Shown here: in pieces, positions 27,971 to 40,580 of the stretch
Position numbering within the stretch: position 1 is the stretch's first letter
How the letters are laid out: every line of letters begins with the position of its first letter
Origin: Silurus meridionalis
Taxonomy: Eukaryota > Chordata > Actinopteri > Siluriformes > Siluridae
DNA length: 64,000 nucleotides
NCBI RefSeq assembly: GCF_014805685.1
Contig: NC_060884.1
Span: 18,910,356 to 18,974,355 of the forward strand
Direction: 5' to 3'
Notes under the pieces: model-generated
Database searches by the model: none
Told to the model about the DNA's origin: nothing
The model's input: the letters and a program-made list of their open reading frames with translations, nothing else
Made by a program: the position numbers and the translations under genes

Positions 27971-28870
27971 AGGCTCTTGATCACTCCAATACTTGCTTTA
28001 GTTAAAACCAAATGAAAATTGCAGATGTTGTAGATCAAGAATGTTATAAGCCTTTTCTGGGTCATTTCTGGGCACATGCATAACTGTATGGAAAAGAAAA
28101 CTTTTGCACCAAAATCATTTCGTATTAAGCCAACATACTGTACGTTTTCATTTTAATCAGCAATTAAACCCTGACTAGTTTTGTTTTGAACTACATGAGA
28201 CAGAATTTAAAATACTGGATGTTTTGGGCGTTTTTATCCATTTTGTTGCTATGGCTTATTCATTGTCCCTATCACAAACTGTCTCTAAATGGTACCTATG
28301 CTTTATATGTAAAAAAGGCATTTTGTTAGAATATTCTCTAAAACAAGTAAGCGCCCTTTCTACATACACTGGCATATAAACCAGGCAGGAGAGTGAAGAC
28401 TGAAAACATTTTCAGTCAGACTATATGGCTTATATATCTTTCATAGATTTCCTGGAAGGCTACACTGCAATAATTTTATAAACATGTTGCTATCATATAA
28501 TCAAGAGCCTTATACTAGAGCTTTACATCCAACATAATGCTTGAAGCTTTCTTTCTACTTGACATGAATGTCTACAGTATATACAAAAAAATATAAGATT
28601 TTTCCATAAAGATGCTTAAACTCAGTTAGTGTGCACTTATTATAGTACTGTTTAATCCATGTATTTTTTTTGTGAAGCAGTTACTCACCATTTAATTCTT
28701 ATATCATTGGGAAGGGTGCTTTTAATCAGTTTACTGAAATTGAAACTTACTTTCATGTATTTGAAACAAAACTGTACGTACTGTACGTTATATTTCCATG
28801 TAATGGGCAAGACATGTAAACAGTTAAATGAATCAATCATTTTAATAAAGTTAATCAATGTATAAAAAAC
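27971..28870 (+). other. Probable tgm2 3' UTR
   Basis: Non-coding sequence after the TAA at 27968-27970. A canonical AATAAA at 28844-28849 would give a 3' UTR of about 0.9 kb. No ORF of note. Confidence 0.5.
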
Positions 28871-31639
28871 CTCTTATGAATCATGTCCATTGTCAAGGTC
28901 CATGGATTTTCATGCTCCATAATGTTAATTAAGGGTTAGTGTTACTGGTAAAATATTTCAGGATGCTTCAGTAAGCTTAGACTTAAATAAAACAAGATGT
29001 CTTCTTTGCCTCCCTAAAGCTATGAGCTTTAAAGTGGTTTAAGATAAAACTTTAAAACATTTTAAGTTGTTAGTTTAGCATATTTTCTAACATTAACTGG
29101 CCATATTTAACATACATTTGATTGTGTTTGCTAATGCCAGGTTAGAACAGCAGTGATTTTATTAGCATTATTGGCTAGGCAGCAAGTCTAATTCCTGACT
29201 TACTCAAAGTTTTAGATAAGAAAAATAGTTGTTTTTATATGGAAGCATGACATTCAATTTTAATTAGCAGCTTGGTTTACTTTCAAAGTAAATTTCTTTG
29301 GTTGTGTACTTCCATCTTTTTTTTATTAAGTATGATTTTGAACCATTATCTATTATTTTATTTTGTTTAAGTATATATTTCAATTTTTCCAGTCATTAGA
29401 AATAAGTAGTCATAATACAATTAAATTATAAAACAAAGTATAATCTTTTGATACATTTTTTGTGAATGATTAATGAAGAATTATGGCAACTTTGATTGGG
29501 GTTTGATTGTGTATAAGAAAACAGACTAATTTCACAATTTAACTGAAAGGGAAGTAAAAATATGTCTCTGTCTTGAAGAGATGGAAACTGACAAACAGCT
29601 ATTTAAACTTCAGTAATACAAAACCAACAGTGCAAGTCTCATCAAGTCTTCATTCTTTTAGCGTTGAACCATTTTTGTCCATGAAATCATGAGGTGAACA
29701 AGCTGTAAGCTGATTGGAATTTTGTCTGCTGCTTCTGAGTCAAACTGTCAAAAGGTCAAATTCAAACTAAATCCAGCACAATGTTGGCTTTCATATATTT
29801 CTAGATAAAGTATGGGTGTTGTGTTATTAAAAAAATACGTAATTAGCTTAATCAAACACTAAGAAAATCTAGGTGTTACTTAAAATAAATTTTTTTTTAA
29901 CAAAACCATTTGTGTCACAATTATATACCCACTATAAAGCAGTTATTTAAGCATTATATAGATAATAGGGATGAATATGTATACGGTACATCTGTATGTC
30001 ATTTAACCTTTTTTTTTTTTTTTTTTTGCATGTGATTTATGCTTTGGATCATTATCCTGCGAGAAATTTAGGAGTAGCTTCATGTAGTCCTAGAAAAGAA
30101 AATTGGATGCAAGAAAAAGGCATGAGGTCACATGATGCCATGAATTCCAAAAATGTTTAAAGGGCCTTTTCAAAATAAGCAGACCATAACATCAAATCAC
30201 TTGTACTTTACAGATAGGACTAGTTTGTTTCTTTACAACCAATATTCTTCTTATCTTGTGTGTTTGCTGCCATAAAAAGCTTTATTTTGCTGCAATACTC
30301 TTTGATCCTTGAAGTAATCATGGCTCTCTAATAAGATTCCTTACCCTGGGGAAAAAAGCCACTTTCTCCCTCTTCCAGGCAGGTTATTTACAGCTAATGT
30401 TGTTTTAAATGTTTGAAATTGACCGAAGATCAAATACTTTTTAAGGCATGTACAGTAGCTATTTTTGTATAGCCATAGCTGATGTATGAAGGTCGACATT
30501 GTCTCATTTAATTTGTTTCACTACTCAATCTCCCCACTGCTGATCCCAGGGTTGCTGTCTGTGTGGTATTCGTCTGCATGTTATCCCCATGTCTGCTCAA
30601 GTGTACTCTGTTCTACTCTCACCCCCAAACTTATTCGAGTAGATGAACTGATTATTTCAAACTACCCTTAGGTACTGATATGTATTCATGAGAAACAAAA
30701 ACATTCTGAGTGCCATTTAAATTGTGTCCCAGTTAGGAATGCAAAAAAAAAAACAAGCTCATGGTGTGCAGGGAGATGTTCATGCTCAAGCAGGAAGACC
30801 TCCTGAGGCTGGATGACTATTCATTACTCTAGCTTTTGAAGAGGAAAGCCTCGCTACAACCATAATTATGTTTTTATATATTACCTAACACCATATTTTA
30901 TACCAATATTGACTGAGCGATTAGGCTGCTGAAACATTGGCATATTTGAATAATTTCAAGCAATTGTGCTGTAATCCTCACAAATGTCAGTTCATTGAAA
31001 GATGAAATAAGACTCAAGACCTTCAATATTTATTTAAATTAAGTATGAATAGAATTTCAGCAGGAAGAACAGGGAACTAACGCTTCGTTTGTTTATATCG
31101 AATACACATTCAAAGCGTTATGAACTAAATAAAACAAGCTAACGTGTGACCTCTATAGGAAGACTAATGCAGGACAGTAACACAAGGACCCACTGAATAT
31201 TATAAAGACGTAGTGAAATAACACAAAAATGGCATTAAATAACAAGACCACAACAAATATACCACAGACAATTATTTAATAGATTGTAGTATGTACCACA
31301 ATTTGAATACTTGCAACTAATTGGTTTGTTTTGCACTGTGGGTTAGTGGGTTGTGAGTTCAACTCTCAAAAAATGCCAAGCTGTCACACTGAGGTCCTTG
31401 ATTCAGACCCTTAACATTCAACTGCTCTATTCTATTGTGTCTCAATTTTTTTGTAAGCCAGAGGAGCATATGCAAATGAGTGATTTCCTCTAATCATTGT
31501 AATTAATGCACAGCAAATAACTGCTTGAAATATAGTAGGAAGGTCTACAGAGGTAATACCCACAAGGGAATCCCACAAGTCTTTTTATTTTTCAAGCTTA
31601 ACTGAAGGAGGCACTGCAGCTCAAGCTTTAGCTTAAAAT
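28871..31639. other. Intergenic, mostly unrecognised
   Basis: AT-rich sequence. A stretch at about 30010-30440 after a poly-T run reads like a worn Tc1-type transposase on the minus strand, at low confidence. 30510-30680 is a worn copy of the fish SINE-like repeat (CTGCATGTTATCCCCATGTC), and 31330-31460 is a worn tRNA-like repeat. No gene was recognised. Confidence 0.4.
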
Positions 31640-31713
31640 CACATACATACATACATACATACATACATACATACATACATACATGCATACATACATACAT
31701 ACATACATACATA
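31640..31713. repeat. (CATA)n microsatellite
   Basis: About 18 units. The Tigger-like element at 31714 is inserted at its right side, and CATACATGCATGC resumes after that element. Confidence 0.95.
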
Positions 31714-32572
31714 CAGTGAAACCCGGTTATGTCGACGGCGTAGGGGTGTGCCAAAAAGCATTGAGATAACCGATGATCGAGATAAACGGAAAGCAATATG
31801 GCGGCAATATATTAACGTGCTTGAAATTTCTTTATGTACATGATGTGCGTTATTAAATTAGAATGTGCATGCATGTGTTTATGGAGTTTTTTTGCACAAC
31901 AGCGATGCCGCGATTATTTTGATGAAGGCATGCTATAAAAATGTACATACATGTTTGTTTACACCAAAAGGCATATGTACACCAACTAACAGCAGAGATT
32001 TACCAGTATCCAATACAAACTACGTTGATTCTCAAAACAAACCTTTATTATATTCTCCAACATTACAAACACAAAGATTGCTCACAAAATCACAAAAAAT
32101 GTGCGGGGTGTAGTTCGTTTTTACAAAAAGCTAACCAGTGTCAAAATTACATTCTCGAGTCATTTCACTCTGAAACAGCTCTGAAAAGTATCCTACACTT
32201 CCAACATAGCATCTGTAAGGCTTGAGTTTTCCACCACTTCCGCAAGTTCTTCTGCGGCCGCACAGTGCCGTCTCACTACTGTATTTTCGCGTATATAAGA
32301 CGCACCCTGGGTGAGGGGTATGTAAAATACGAAAATAGGGTAGTGAGATGGTGACATGGCAAAAGCTGGCTATTGGTCATAGGGATCGAGATAACCGACG
32401 TTAAGTGGCAAATTTGCCCCCCCTTGTGCTCGAGATATTAGGGTTCGTCGACATAAAAGAATCGACATAACTGATAAAAAATGCTAAGACAAAGCGAGAA
32501 TTTGGCAGTTCCACTTCAAAAACTTAATAGGGTTGGCGAGTTAACTGAGGTCGAGATAAGTGGGTTCGACTG
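31714..32572. mobile_element. Tigger/pogo-like non-autonomous element, copy 2 (859 bp)
   Basis: Same terminal repeats as 14469-15072 (left CAGTGAAACCCGGTTATGTC, right GATAAGTGGGTTCGACTG) and TA at 31712-31713 and 32573-32574. It is about 250 bp longer than copy 1: about 32085-32345 has no counterpart there. The extra part includes CGCGTATATAAGACGCACCC and a GCGGCCGC. No transposase frame. Confidence 0.8.
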
Positions 32573-32582
32573 TACATACATG

Positions 32583-32585
32583 CAT

Positions 32586-32630
<45 letters not shown>
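32583..32630. repeat. (CA)n microsatellite
   Basis: About 24 CA units directly to the right of the Tigger-like element. Confidence 0.95.
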
Positions 32631-32634
<4 letters not shown>

Positions 32635-33194
32635 TTTTTGCTACATGGTGGAGACTCCTGACTGGGTGGTTACTCGTGGGGACACCGGTTTCTAAATACA
32701 TTAAGGCCACAATTTTAAGTCAGACATCTCTTTTAGATTTTTTGTTTCCCAAAAATTATCTTAATTTTCACACAAGAACACAAGTTTAGAGAGCTCAATG
32801 GCCTAAAATAAATAATGATCTGTGCATACTAGAATCTATTTAATTAAAAACAGAACATGCATTTGATCAACTGTGTTGCAAGATATATTGCTATATAATA
32901 TATCTATATAAATATTAGGTAGAAGTAGAAGATATTTGATGTACAACCATGATTAACAACAACCTGAAAAGTTTGGACATTTGGGCAATTACACAAAAAC
33001 AAGAATCTGTGACATCTTAATTCTTTTTAACATTTATTTGTCAGCAACTTTAACCTAAATGTTTCTGAACATGTTGCCTTTAACAAACATATGAAAAAAA
33101 AAACATCCATTAAAGGCTTTTGACCTTTACATTTTTCACTTCATGGAATCAATGCGATTTTTTACATAAATTTGACTGCCCCAACCTTTCCCTT

Positions 33195-34590
33195 AAAGTG
33201 CTGCTGGGGATTTTTCAATGCACTCCATGCAGTGAGCTTTACCAGGAACCTTGCCAGAACTGATGTAGTCCATTAGAGTCTTTTCCACAGCCTGGATCTT
33301 CTCTATTGACCACTTTCTCTGTGGGTTTTGTGAAGATCCTGAATAAAATAAAAGTAATTAGCAATTGTGATAAAAGTGACTCATAACATATCATATCATT
33401 TTGCCTCTAGCTTTCCCATAATTCCCTACATTAGCTGACTACATACCTGCAGAATTTGAGGGTGGAGGTGAAGCATTGTTTTCTTTCTCATTTTCAGAGT
33501 CTGATCCTTCACTGTACACTGTTTACTCTCTCTCGTAAACACAGCAACCACAGAGAAAATGATTATAGCTAAATAAGTGGAAAAATATTTTTAAACTGCT
33601 ACATCCATCAAATAATCTATAACCAACGGTGGTGTTCCTGTTAATAATAACATGGAATTTGAGATTTTTAAAACATCTTTATTTACTCGGGCCTGTTTTA
33701 CCTTTTGGATCAATCTGGATCTCATTTAAATTCCTTCCATTGAATTGAGATAGTTGTCCTCGCTCCATGGCTAGAAGAACTTTACTTATCTTTGCTAGCT
33801 GTAATGTACCTTCAGGTAGCCTGTAGTTCTGCTTTATTTTAAATTAAGGACCTTGGACATAGTGGCCATGTGCTTTCTCAGTCTAGTGGAGGATAACGCT
33901 TCAGGATGTTCTGCTCCACAGCTTTGAGCAATCTGACGAATAATGTCTGATCATCTGAAGTGAATCAGTGCTTGTGGTCATCCAAACATGAACATGTTCT
34001 CATCAGGCACATCACAGTTATGGCCAGTCTTTACAAGTAACTCCATTGAGGTCACCATATCAGGAGTGAGAACAACGGGGACGTTTCGTCCACGTTTGCC
34101 TTTTATCTCAATTCTCTGGAAGTGCTTACACGGTTCCTTTTCAAGGTTTGTCAGAGCGAGTGCTACATCTGGATGCGTGTAAAGGCAGTAAAGGACAGCT
34201 TGGATACCTCTCCTTTACTTCTACGATTGACCACAATAACCTGACAGAGTGTCACTTTTGCAACTTCTGGCCAGTGCTTGTTACTTGGATCTTTTTCAAG
34301 TTTAGTTTGGCTCTCGTTACTCTGTCTGTCAAGATACTGATGCATTTTTTTCACATATTCAGCAAAGGAAAGAAGTTGCAGAGAGTTCCACTTTGCCTCG
34401 CTCAAATTTCGGAGGGCCTGGTGCTTGTCTACTCATTTAAGCCAGCCACACTGTGAACTGATTCCACCATCCATTTTCTTAATCAGCATCATGACCTTCA
34501 CACTTTCTCTGCTGTCATGTTTGTCAGATGTCGAAGACTGTCCAGTGTCTGTGTTCAATAATAAGGATTCTTTGGTCCCACTGCTCAAAA
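33195..34590 (-). pseudogene. Tyrosine-recombinase-like (Crypton-type) relict, split by an intron
   Basis: The minus strand encodes recognisable but broken protein text. About 34405-34163 has AKWNSLQLLSFAEYVKKMHQ and QVIVVNRRSKGEVSKLSF. About 33900-33740 has LRKHMATMSKVLNLK, a stop, then YRLPEGTLQLAKISKVLLAM. After a GT-AG-type gap, 33340-33200 has QRKWSIEKIQAVEKTLMDYI and GKVPGKAHCMECIEKSPAAL. An R..H stretch followed by a conserved Y stretch resembles the catalytic layout of tyrosine recombinases in Crypton-type fish elements. The segment between them (second His and approach to Tyr) appears deleted. Stops and the deletion indicate a dead copy. Family assignment is from memory and moderate at best. 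Confidence 0.42.
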
Positions 34591-34594
34591 ATTA

Positions 34595-37500
34595 ACTAGA
34601 ACCTTGAATCCCTAACCTTGTGGGGACCTGCTGATCGGTATATCAGTTCCTTAACCACAGAGCTACCGCTTCCCACTTGTGCGAGCAGTCACTGGTCCTA
34701 ATGAACCAACATGGCTTCTTTTCCATCCTTCAACACCATGTAACTCATATTAAAAGTAGGCTAAACAAGTCTTCAAAAAAGACAAAAAAAGCAATCATTT
34801 AAACAGGTCTCTTTAATTAACAAATAGATTTACAGTTTAATGTAACATAATAAACAAACTATAAGATAAAAAAGCAAAATATAAACTTGGCTTGAACCCA
34901 CAAACTTGTGGGGACCTGCTGATCGGTAAACCAACACCTTAACCAATGAGGTATACCTTTCTACTAGTGCAAACAGTCAATAAGCCTAATGAACCAACAT
35001 GGCTTCGTTTTCATACTTCAACACCATGTAATTCATATTAAAAGTAGGCTAATCAAGTCTTCAAAAAAGACAAAGAAATAAAGCAATCTTTTAAACAGGT
35101 CTCTTTAGTTAACAAATAGATGTACAGTTTAATGTAACAAAGTAAACAAAATATTAGATAAAAAAAAAAAAAAGATTCACCTTGGCAATACCAGGGATTG
35201 AACCTACAACCTTCTGGGGATCTGGTGATAGGTAAACCAACACATTACCCACTGAGCTACTAGTACATGCAGTCAATAAGCCTAATGAACCAACATGGCT
35301 TCATTTCCATACTTCAACACCATGTAACTCATATTAAAAGTAGGCTATACAAGCCTTCAAAAAAGACAAATAAATAAAGCAATCTTTTAAACAGGACTCT
35401 TTAATTAACTTGACAATTTGGCAACATCTGGCAACATATTGACTATACTGGGGTATGAACCCACAACCTTCTGGGGATCTGCTGAATGGTAAACCAACAC
35501 ATTACCCACTGAGCAATCCCTATATACTATGTACAAGCAGTTAATAAACCTAATGAACCAACATGGCTTAATTTCCATACTTCAACACCATGTAACTCAT
35601 TAAAAGTAGGCCAAAAAAGTCTTCAAAAGAGACAAATATTTTAAAAAGGACTCTTTAATTAACAAATAAATGTACAGTTTAATGTAACAAAGTAAACAAA
35701 CTATTAAATAAAAAAAGTGAAATAAAACTAGACCTTGGCAACACTGGGGTTTGGACCGACAACCTTGTGGGGACCTGCTGATCGGCAAACCAACACCTTA
35801 CCCACTGAGCTATCCCTTTCTACTATTGCAATGAGTCAATAAGCCTAATGAACCAATATGGCTTCTTTTTCATACTTTAAAACTATGTAACATTAAAAGT
35901 AGGTCAAAAAAGTCTTTTAAAAAAGACAAAGAAATAGAGCAATCTTTAAAACAGGTCTCTTGAATTCACAAATAAATGTACAGGTTTATTTAAAAAAGTG
36001 AACAAACTATTAAATAAAAAAAGCGAAATAAAAACTTGACCTTTGCAAAACTGGGGTTTGGACCCACAACCTTGTGGGGACCTGCTGATCAGTAAACCAA
36101 CACCTTACCTACTGAGCTATCCCTTTCTTCCATTGCAAAGAGTCAATAAGCCTAATGAACCAAAATGGCTTCTTTTCCATCCTTAAACACCATGTAAATC
36201 ATTAAAAGTAGGCCAAAGAAGTCTTTAAAAAAGACAAGAAAAAGAAATCTTTTAAACAAATCTGTTTAATTAACAAATAGATTTACAGTTTAATGCAACA
36301 AAGTAAACAAACTTTTAGATTAAAAAAAAAAGAGAAATAAAAATTTTACCTTGACTACACCGGGATTTGAACCCACAACCTTGTGGGGACCTGCTGATCG
36401 GTAAACCAACACCTTACGTACTGAGCTATCCCTTTCTTCTGTTGCATTGAGTCAATAAGCCTAATGAACCAATAGGGCTTCTTTTCCATCCTTCAACACC
36501 ATGTAACTCATTAAAAGTAGGCCAAAGAAGTCTTCAAAAAAGACAAAAAAATGTTTATTTTAAACAGGTCTGTTTAATTAACAAATAGATTTACAATTTA
36601 ATGCAGCAAAGTAAACAAAATTTTAGATTAAAAAAAAGCGAAATAATAATGTAATCTTTGCAACAACGGGATTTGAACCCACAACCTTGTAGGTACCTGC
36701 AGAACGGTAAACCAACACCTTACCCACTGAGCTATCCCTTTCATCTGTTCCAATGAGTCAATAAGCCTAATGAACCAATATGGCTTCTTTTCCATCCTTA
36801 AACACCATGTAACTCTATAAAAGTAGGCCAAAGAAGTCTTCAAAAAAGACAAAAAAAAAGATATCTTTTAAACAGGTTTGTTTATTTTACAAAAAGATTT
36901 ACAGTTCAATGCAACAAAGTAAACAAACTTTTAGATAAAAAAAAGAGCAAAATAAAAATTTAATTTAGGCAACTCCAGGATTTGAACCGACCACCTTGTG
37001 GGGACCTGCTGATCAGCAAACCAACACCTTACCCACTGAGCTATCCCTTTCTTCCTCTGCAATGAGTCAATAAGCCTAATGAACCAATATGGCTTCTTTT
37101 CCATCCTTAAACACCATGTAAATCATTAAAAGTAGGCCAAAGAAGTCTTTAAAAAAGACAAAAAAACAAAAGAAATATTTTAAACAGGTCTGTTTAAATA
37201 ACAAATAGATTTACAGTTTAATGCAACAAAGTAAACAAACTTTTAGATTAAAAAAGAGAAATAAAATTTTACCTTGGCAACACTGGGGTTTGGACCCACA
37301 ACCTTGTGGGGACCTGCTAATTGGTAAACCAACACCTTACCCACTGAGCTATAACTTTCTTCCATTGCAAAGAGTCAATAAGCCTAATGAACCAAAATGG
37401 CTTCTTTTCCATCCTTAAACACCATGTAAATCATTAAAAGTAGGCCAAAGAAGTCTTTAAAAAAGACAAGAAAAAGAAATCTTTTAAACAAATCTGTTTA

Positions 37501-40350
37501 ATTAACAAATAGATTTACAGTTTAATGCAACAAAGTAAACAAACTTTTAGATTAAAAAAAAAAGAGAAATAAAAATTTTACCTTGACTACACCGGGATTT
37601 GAACCCACAACCTTGTGGGGACCTGCTGATCGGTAAACCAACACCTTACCCACTGAGCTATCCTTTTCTTCTGTTGCATTGAGTCAATAAGCCTAATGAA
37701 CCAACATGGCTTCTTTTCCATCCTTCAACACCATGTAACTCATTAAAAGTAGGCCAAAGAAGTCTTCAAAAAAGACAAAAAAATGTTTATTTTAAACAGG
37801 TCTGTTTAATTAACAAATAGATTTACAATTTAATGCAGCAAAGTAAACAAAATTTTAGATTAAAAAAAAGCGAAATAATAATGTAATCTTTGCAACAACG
37901 GGATTTGAACCCACAACCTTGTAGGTACCTGCAGAACGGTAAACCAACACCTTACCCACTGAGCTATCCCTTTCATCTGTTCCAATGAGTCAATAAGCCT
38001 AATGAACCAATATGGCTTCTTTTCCATCCTTAAACACCATGTAACTCTATAAAAGTAGGCCAAAGAAGTCTTCAAAAAGACAAAAAACAAAGAAATATTT
38101 TAAACAGGTCTGTTTAATTAACAAATAGATTTACAGTTCAATGCAACAAAGTAAACAAACTTTTAGATAAAAAAAAGAGCAAAATAAAAATTTAATTTAG
38201 GCAACTCCAGGATTTGAACCGACCACCTTGTGGGGACCTGCTGATCAGCAAACCAACACCTTACCCACTGAGCTATCCCTTTCTTCCTCTGCAATGAGTC
38301 AATAAGCCTAATGAACCAATATGGCTTCTTTTCCATCCTTAAACACCATGTAAATCATTAAAAGTAGGCCAAAGAAGTCTTTAAAAAAGACAAAAAAACA
38401 AAAGAAATATTTTAAACAGGTCTGTTTAAATAACAAATAGATTTACAGTTTAATGCAACAAAGTAAACAAACTTTTAGATTGAAAAAAAAAGAGAAATAA
38501 AAATTTTACCTTGGCAACACCGGGATTTGAACCCACAATTTTGTGGGGACCTGCTAATTGGTAAACCAACACCTTACCCACTGAGCTATAACTTTCTAGA
38601 ACTGCAATGAGTCAATAAGCCTAATGAACCAACATGGCTTCTTTTTCATACTTTAAAACTATGTAACATTAAAAGTAGGTCAAACAAGTCTTTCAAAAAA
38701 GACGAAGAAATAGAGCAATATTTGAAACAGGTCTCTTGAATTCACAAATAAATGTACAAGTTTATTTTAAAAAGTGAACAAACTAGTAGATAAAAAAGCT
38801 AAATAAAAACTTTACCTTGGTAACACCGGGGTTTAACCTCACAACCTTGTGGGGATCTGCTGATTAGTAAACCAAGACCTTACCTACTGAGCTATCCTTT
38901 TCTTCTAGCGCAACGAGTCAATAAGCCTAATGAACCAATATGGCTTCTTTTCCATTCTTAAACACCATGTAAATCATTAAAAGTAGGCCAAAGAAGTCTT
39001 TAAAAAAGACAAGAAAAAGAAATCTTTTAAACAGATTTGTTTAATTAACAAATAGATTTACAGTTTAATGCAACAAAGTAAACAAACTTTTAGATAAAAA
39101 AAAAAGAGAAATAAAAATTTTACCTTGACTACACCGGGATTTGAACCAACAACCTTGTGGGGACCTGCTGATCGGTAAACCAAAATCTTACGCACTGAGC
39201 TATCCCTTTCTTCTGTTGCATTGAGTCAATAAGCCTAATGAACCAATATGGCTTCTTTTCCGTCCTTAAAAACCATGTAACTCATTAAAAGTAGGCCAAA
39301 GAAGTCTTCAAAAAAGACACATTTTTTTTTATTTTAAACAGGTCTGTTTAATTAACAAATAGATTTACAATTTAATGCAACAAAGTAAACAAACTTTTAG
39401 ATTAAAAAAAAGCGAAATAAAAATGTAATCTTTGCAACACCAGGATTTGAACCCAGAACCATGCAGGGACCTGCAGATCGGTAAACCAACACCCTACCCA
39501 CTGAGCTATCCCTTTCATCTGCTCTAATGAGTCAATAAGCCTAATGAACCAATATGGCTTCTTTTCCATCCTTAAACACCATGTAACTCTATAAAAGTAG
39601 GCCAAAGATGTCTTTAAAAAAGACAAAAAAAAGAAATCTTTTAAACAGGTCTGTTTAATTAACAAATAGATTTACAGTTTAATGCAACAAAGTAAACAAA
39701 CGTTTAGATAAAAAAAAAAGAGAAATAAAAATTATGCCTTGGCAAACACCAGGATTTGAACCCATAAACTTGTGGGGACCTGCTGATTGGTAAACTAAAA
39801 CCTTACCCACTAAGCTATCCCTTCCTATGACTACAATTAGTCAATAAGCCTAATGAACCAACATGGCTTCTTTTCCATACTTCAACACCATGTAACTCAT
39901 ATTAAAAGTAGGCCAAAATAGACTTCAAAAAAGACAAAAAAAAAAAAAATCTTTTAAACACATCTCTTTAATTATCAAATAGATGTACAGTTTTATGTAA
40001 CAATGTAAACAAACTATTAAATAAAAAAAGCGAAATAAAAACTGTAGCTTGGCGACACCGGGGTTTGAACCAACAACCTTGTGGGGACCTGCTGATCAGT
40101 AAACCAACACCTTACCCACTGAGCTATCTCTAGGTACCAGTGCAAGCAGTCAATAAGCCTAATGAACCAATATGGCTTCTTTTCCATACTTCAACACCAT
40201 CTAACTCGTATTAAAAGTAGGCCAAACAAGTCTTTCAAGCAAGACAAAGAAAAAAGCAATCTTTTAAACACATCTCTTTAATTATCAAATAGATGTACAG
40301 TTTTATGTAATAAAGTAAACAAACTATTAGATAAAAAAAAGCGTAATAAA
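34595..40350 (-). repeat. tRNA-like satellite array, block 1 (about 19 units)
   Basis: Tandem units of about 260-315 bp, mostly about 308. On the minus strand each has an A-box-like TAGCTCAGTGGGTAAGG, a conserved GACC/TTGTGG region, and a B-box-like GGTTCAAACCC 44 nt further on, then GTTGCCAAGGT and a run of T. The rest of the unit is AT-rich and ends with a block whose plus-strand text is AATAAGCCTAATGAACCAAC. Unit anchors (the CTTGTGGGGACC stretch) fall near 34618, 34907, 35206, 35464, 35759, 36068, 36376, 36682, 36990, 37300, 37610, 37916, 38227, 38536, 38841, 39150, 39457, 39760 and 40075. The left edge abuts the recombinase-like relict. Confidence 0.9.
36050..38520 (-). repeat. Higher-order repeat, period 1,232 bp (4 units, two copies)
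   Basis: Distinct unit variants recur 1,232 bp apart in the same order: GTAATCTTTGCAACAACGGG at 36651 and 37883; GCAACTCCAGGATTTGAACC at 36969 and 38201; and the CATGTAAATC variant at 36191 and 37423. This marks a recent block duplication of four monomers. Confidence 0.85.
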
Positions 40351-40511
40351 TGTAGTGTCTGGCACAGGTCATTTAGACTTCATGTCCCAGGCATTCCTTT
40401 TAACCTATGACATCTACATCTCAATCAAAAGGTGAAACTTTTATTGGGGTGGTGTATAAGTAAAGTGTCACACTCCCCCCGGAAGACTGATAACACAAGC
40501 CAGTCTCTATA

Positions 40512-40580
<69 letters not shown>

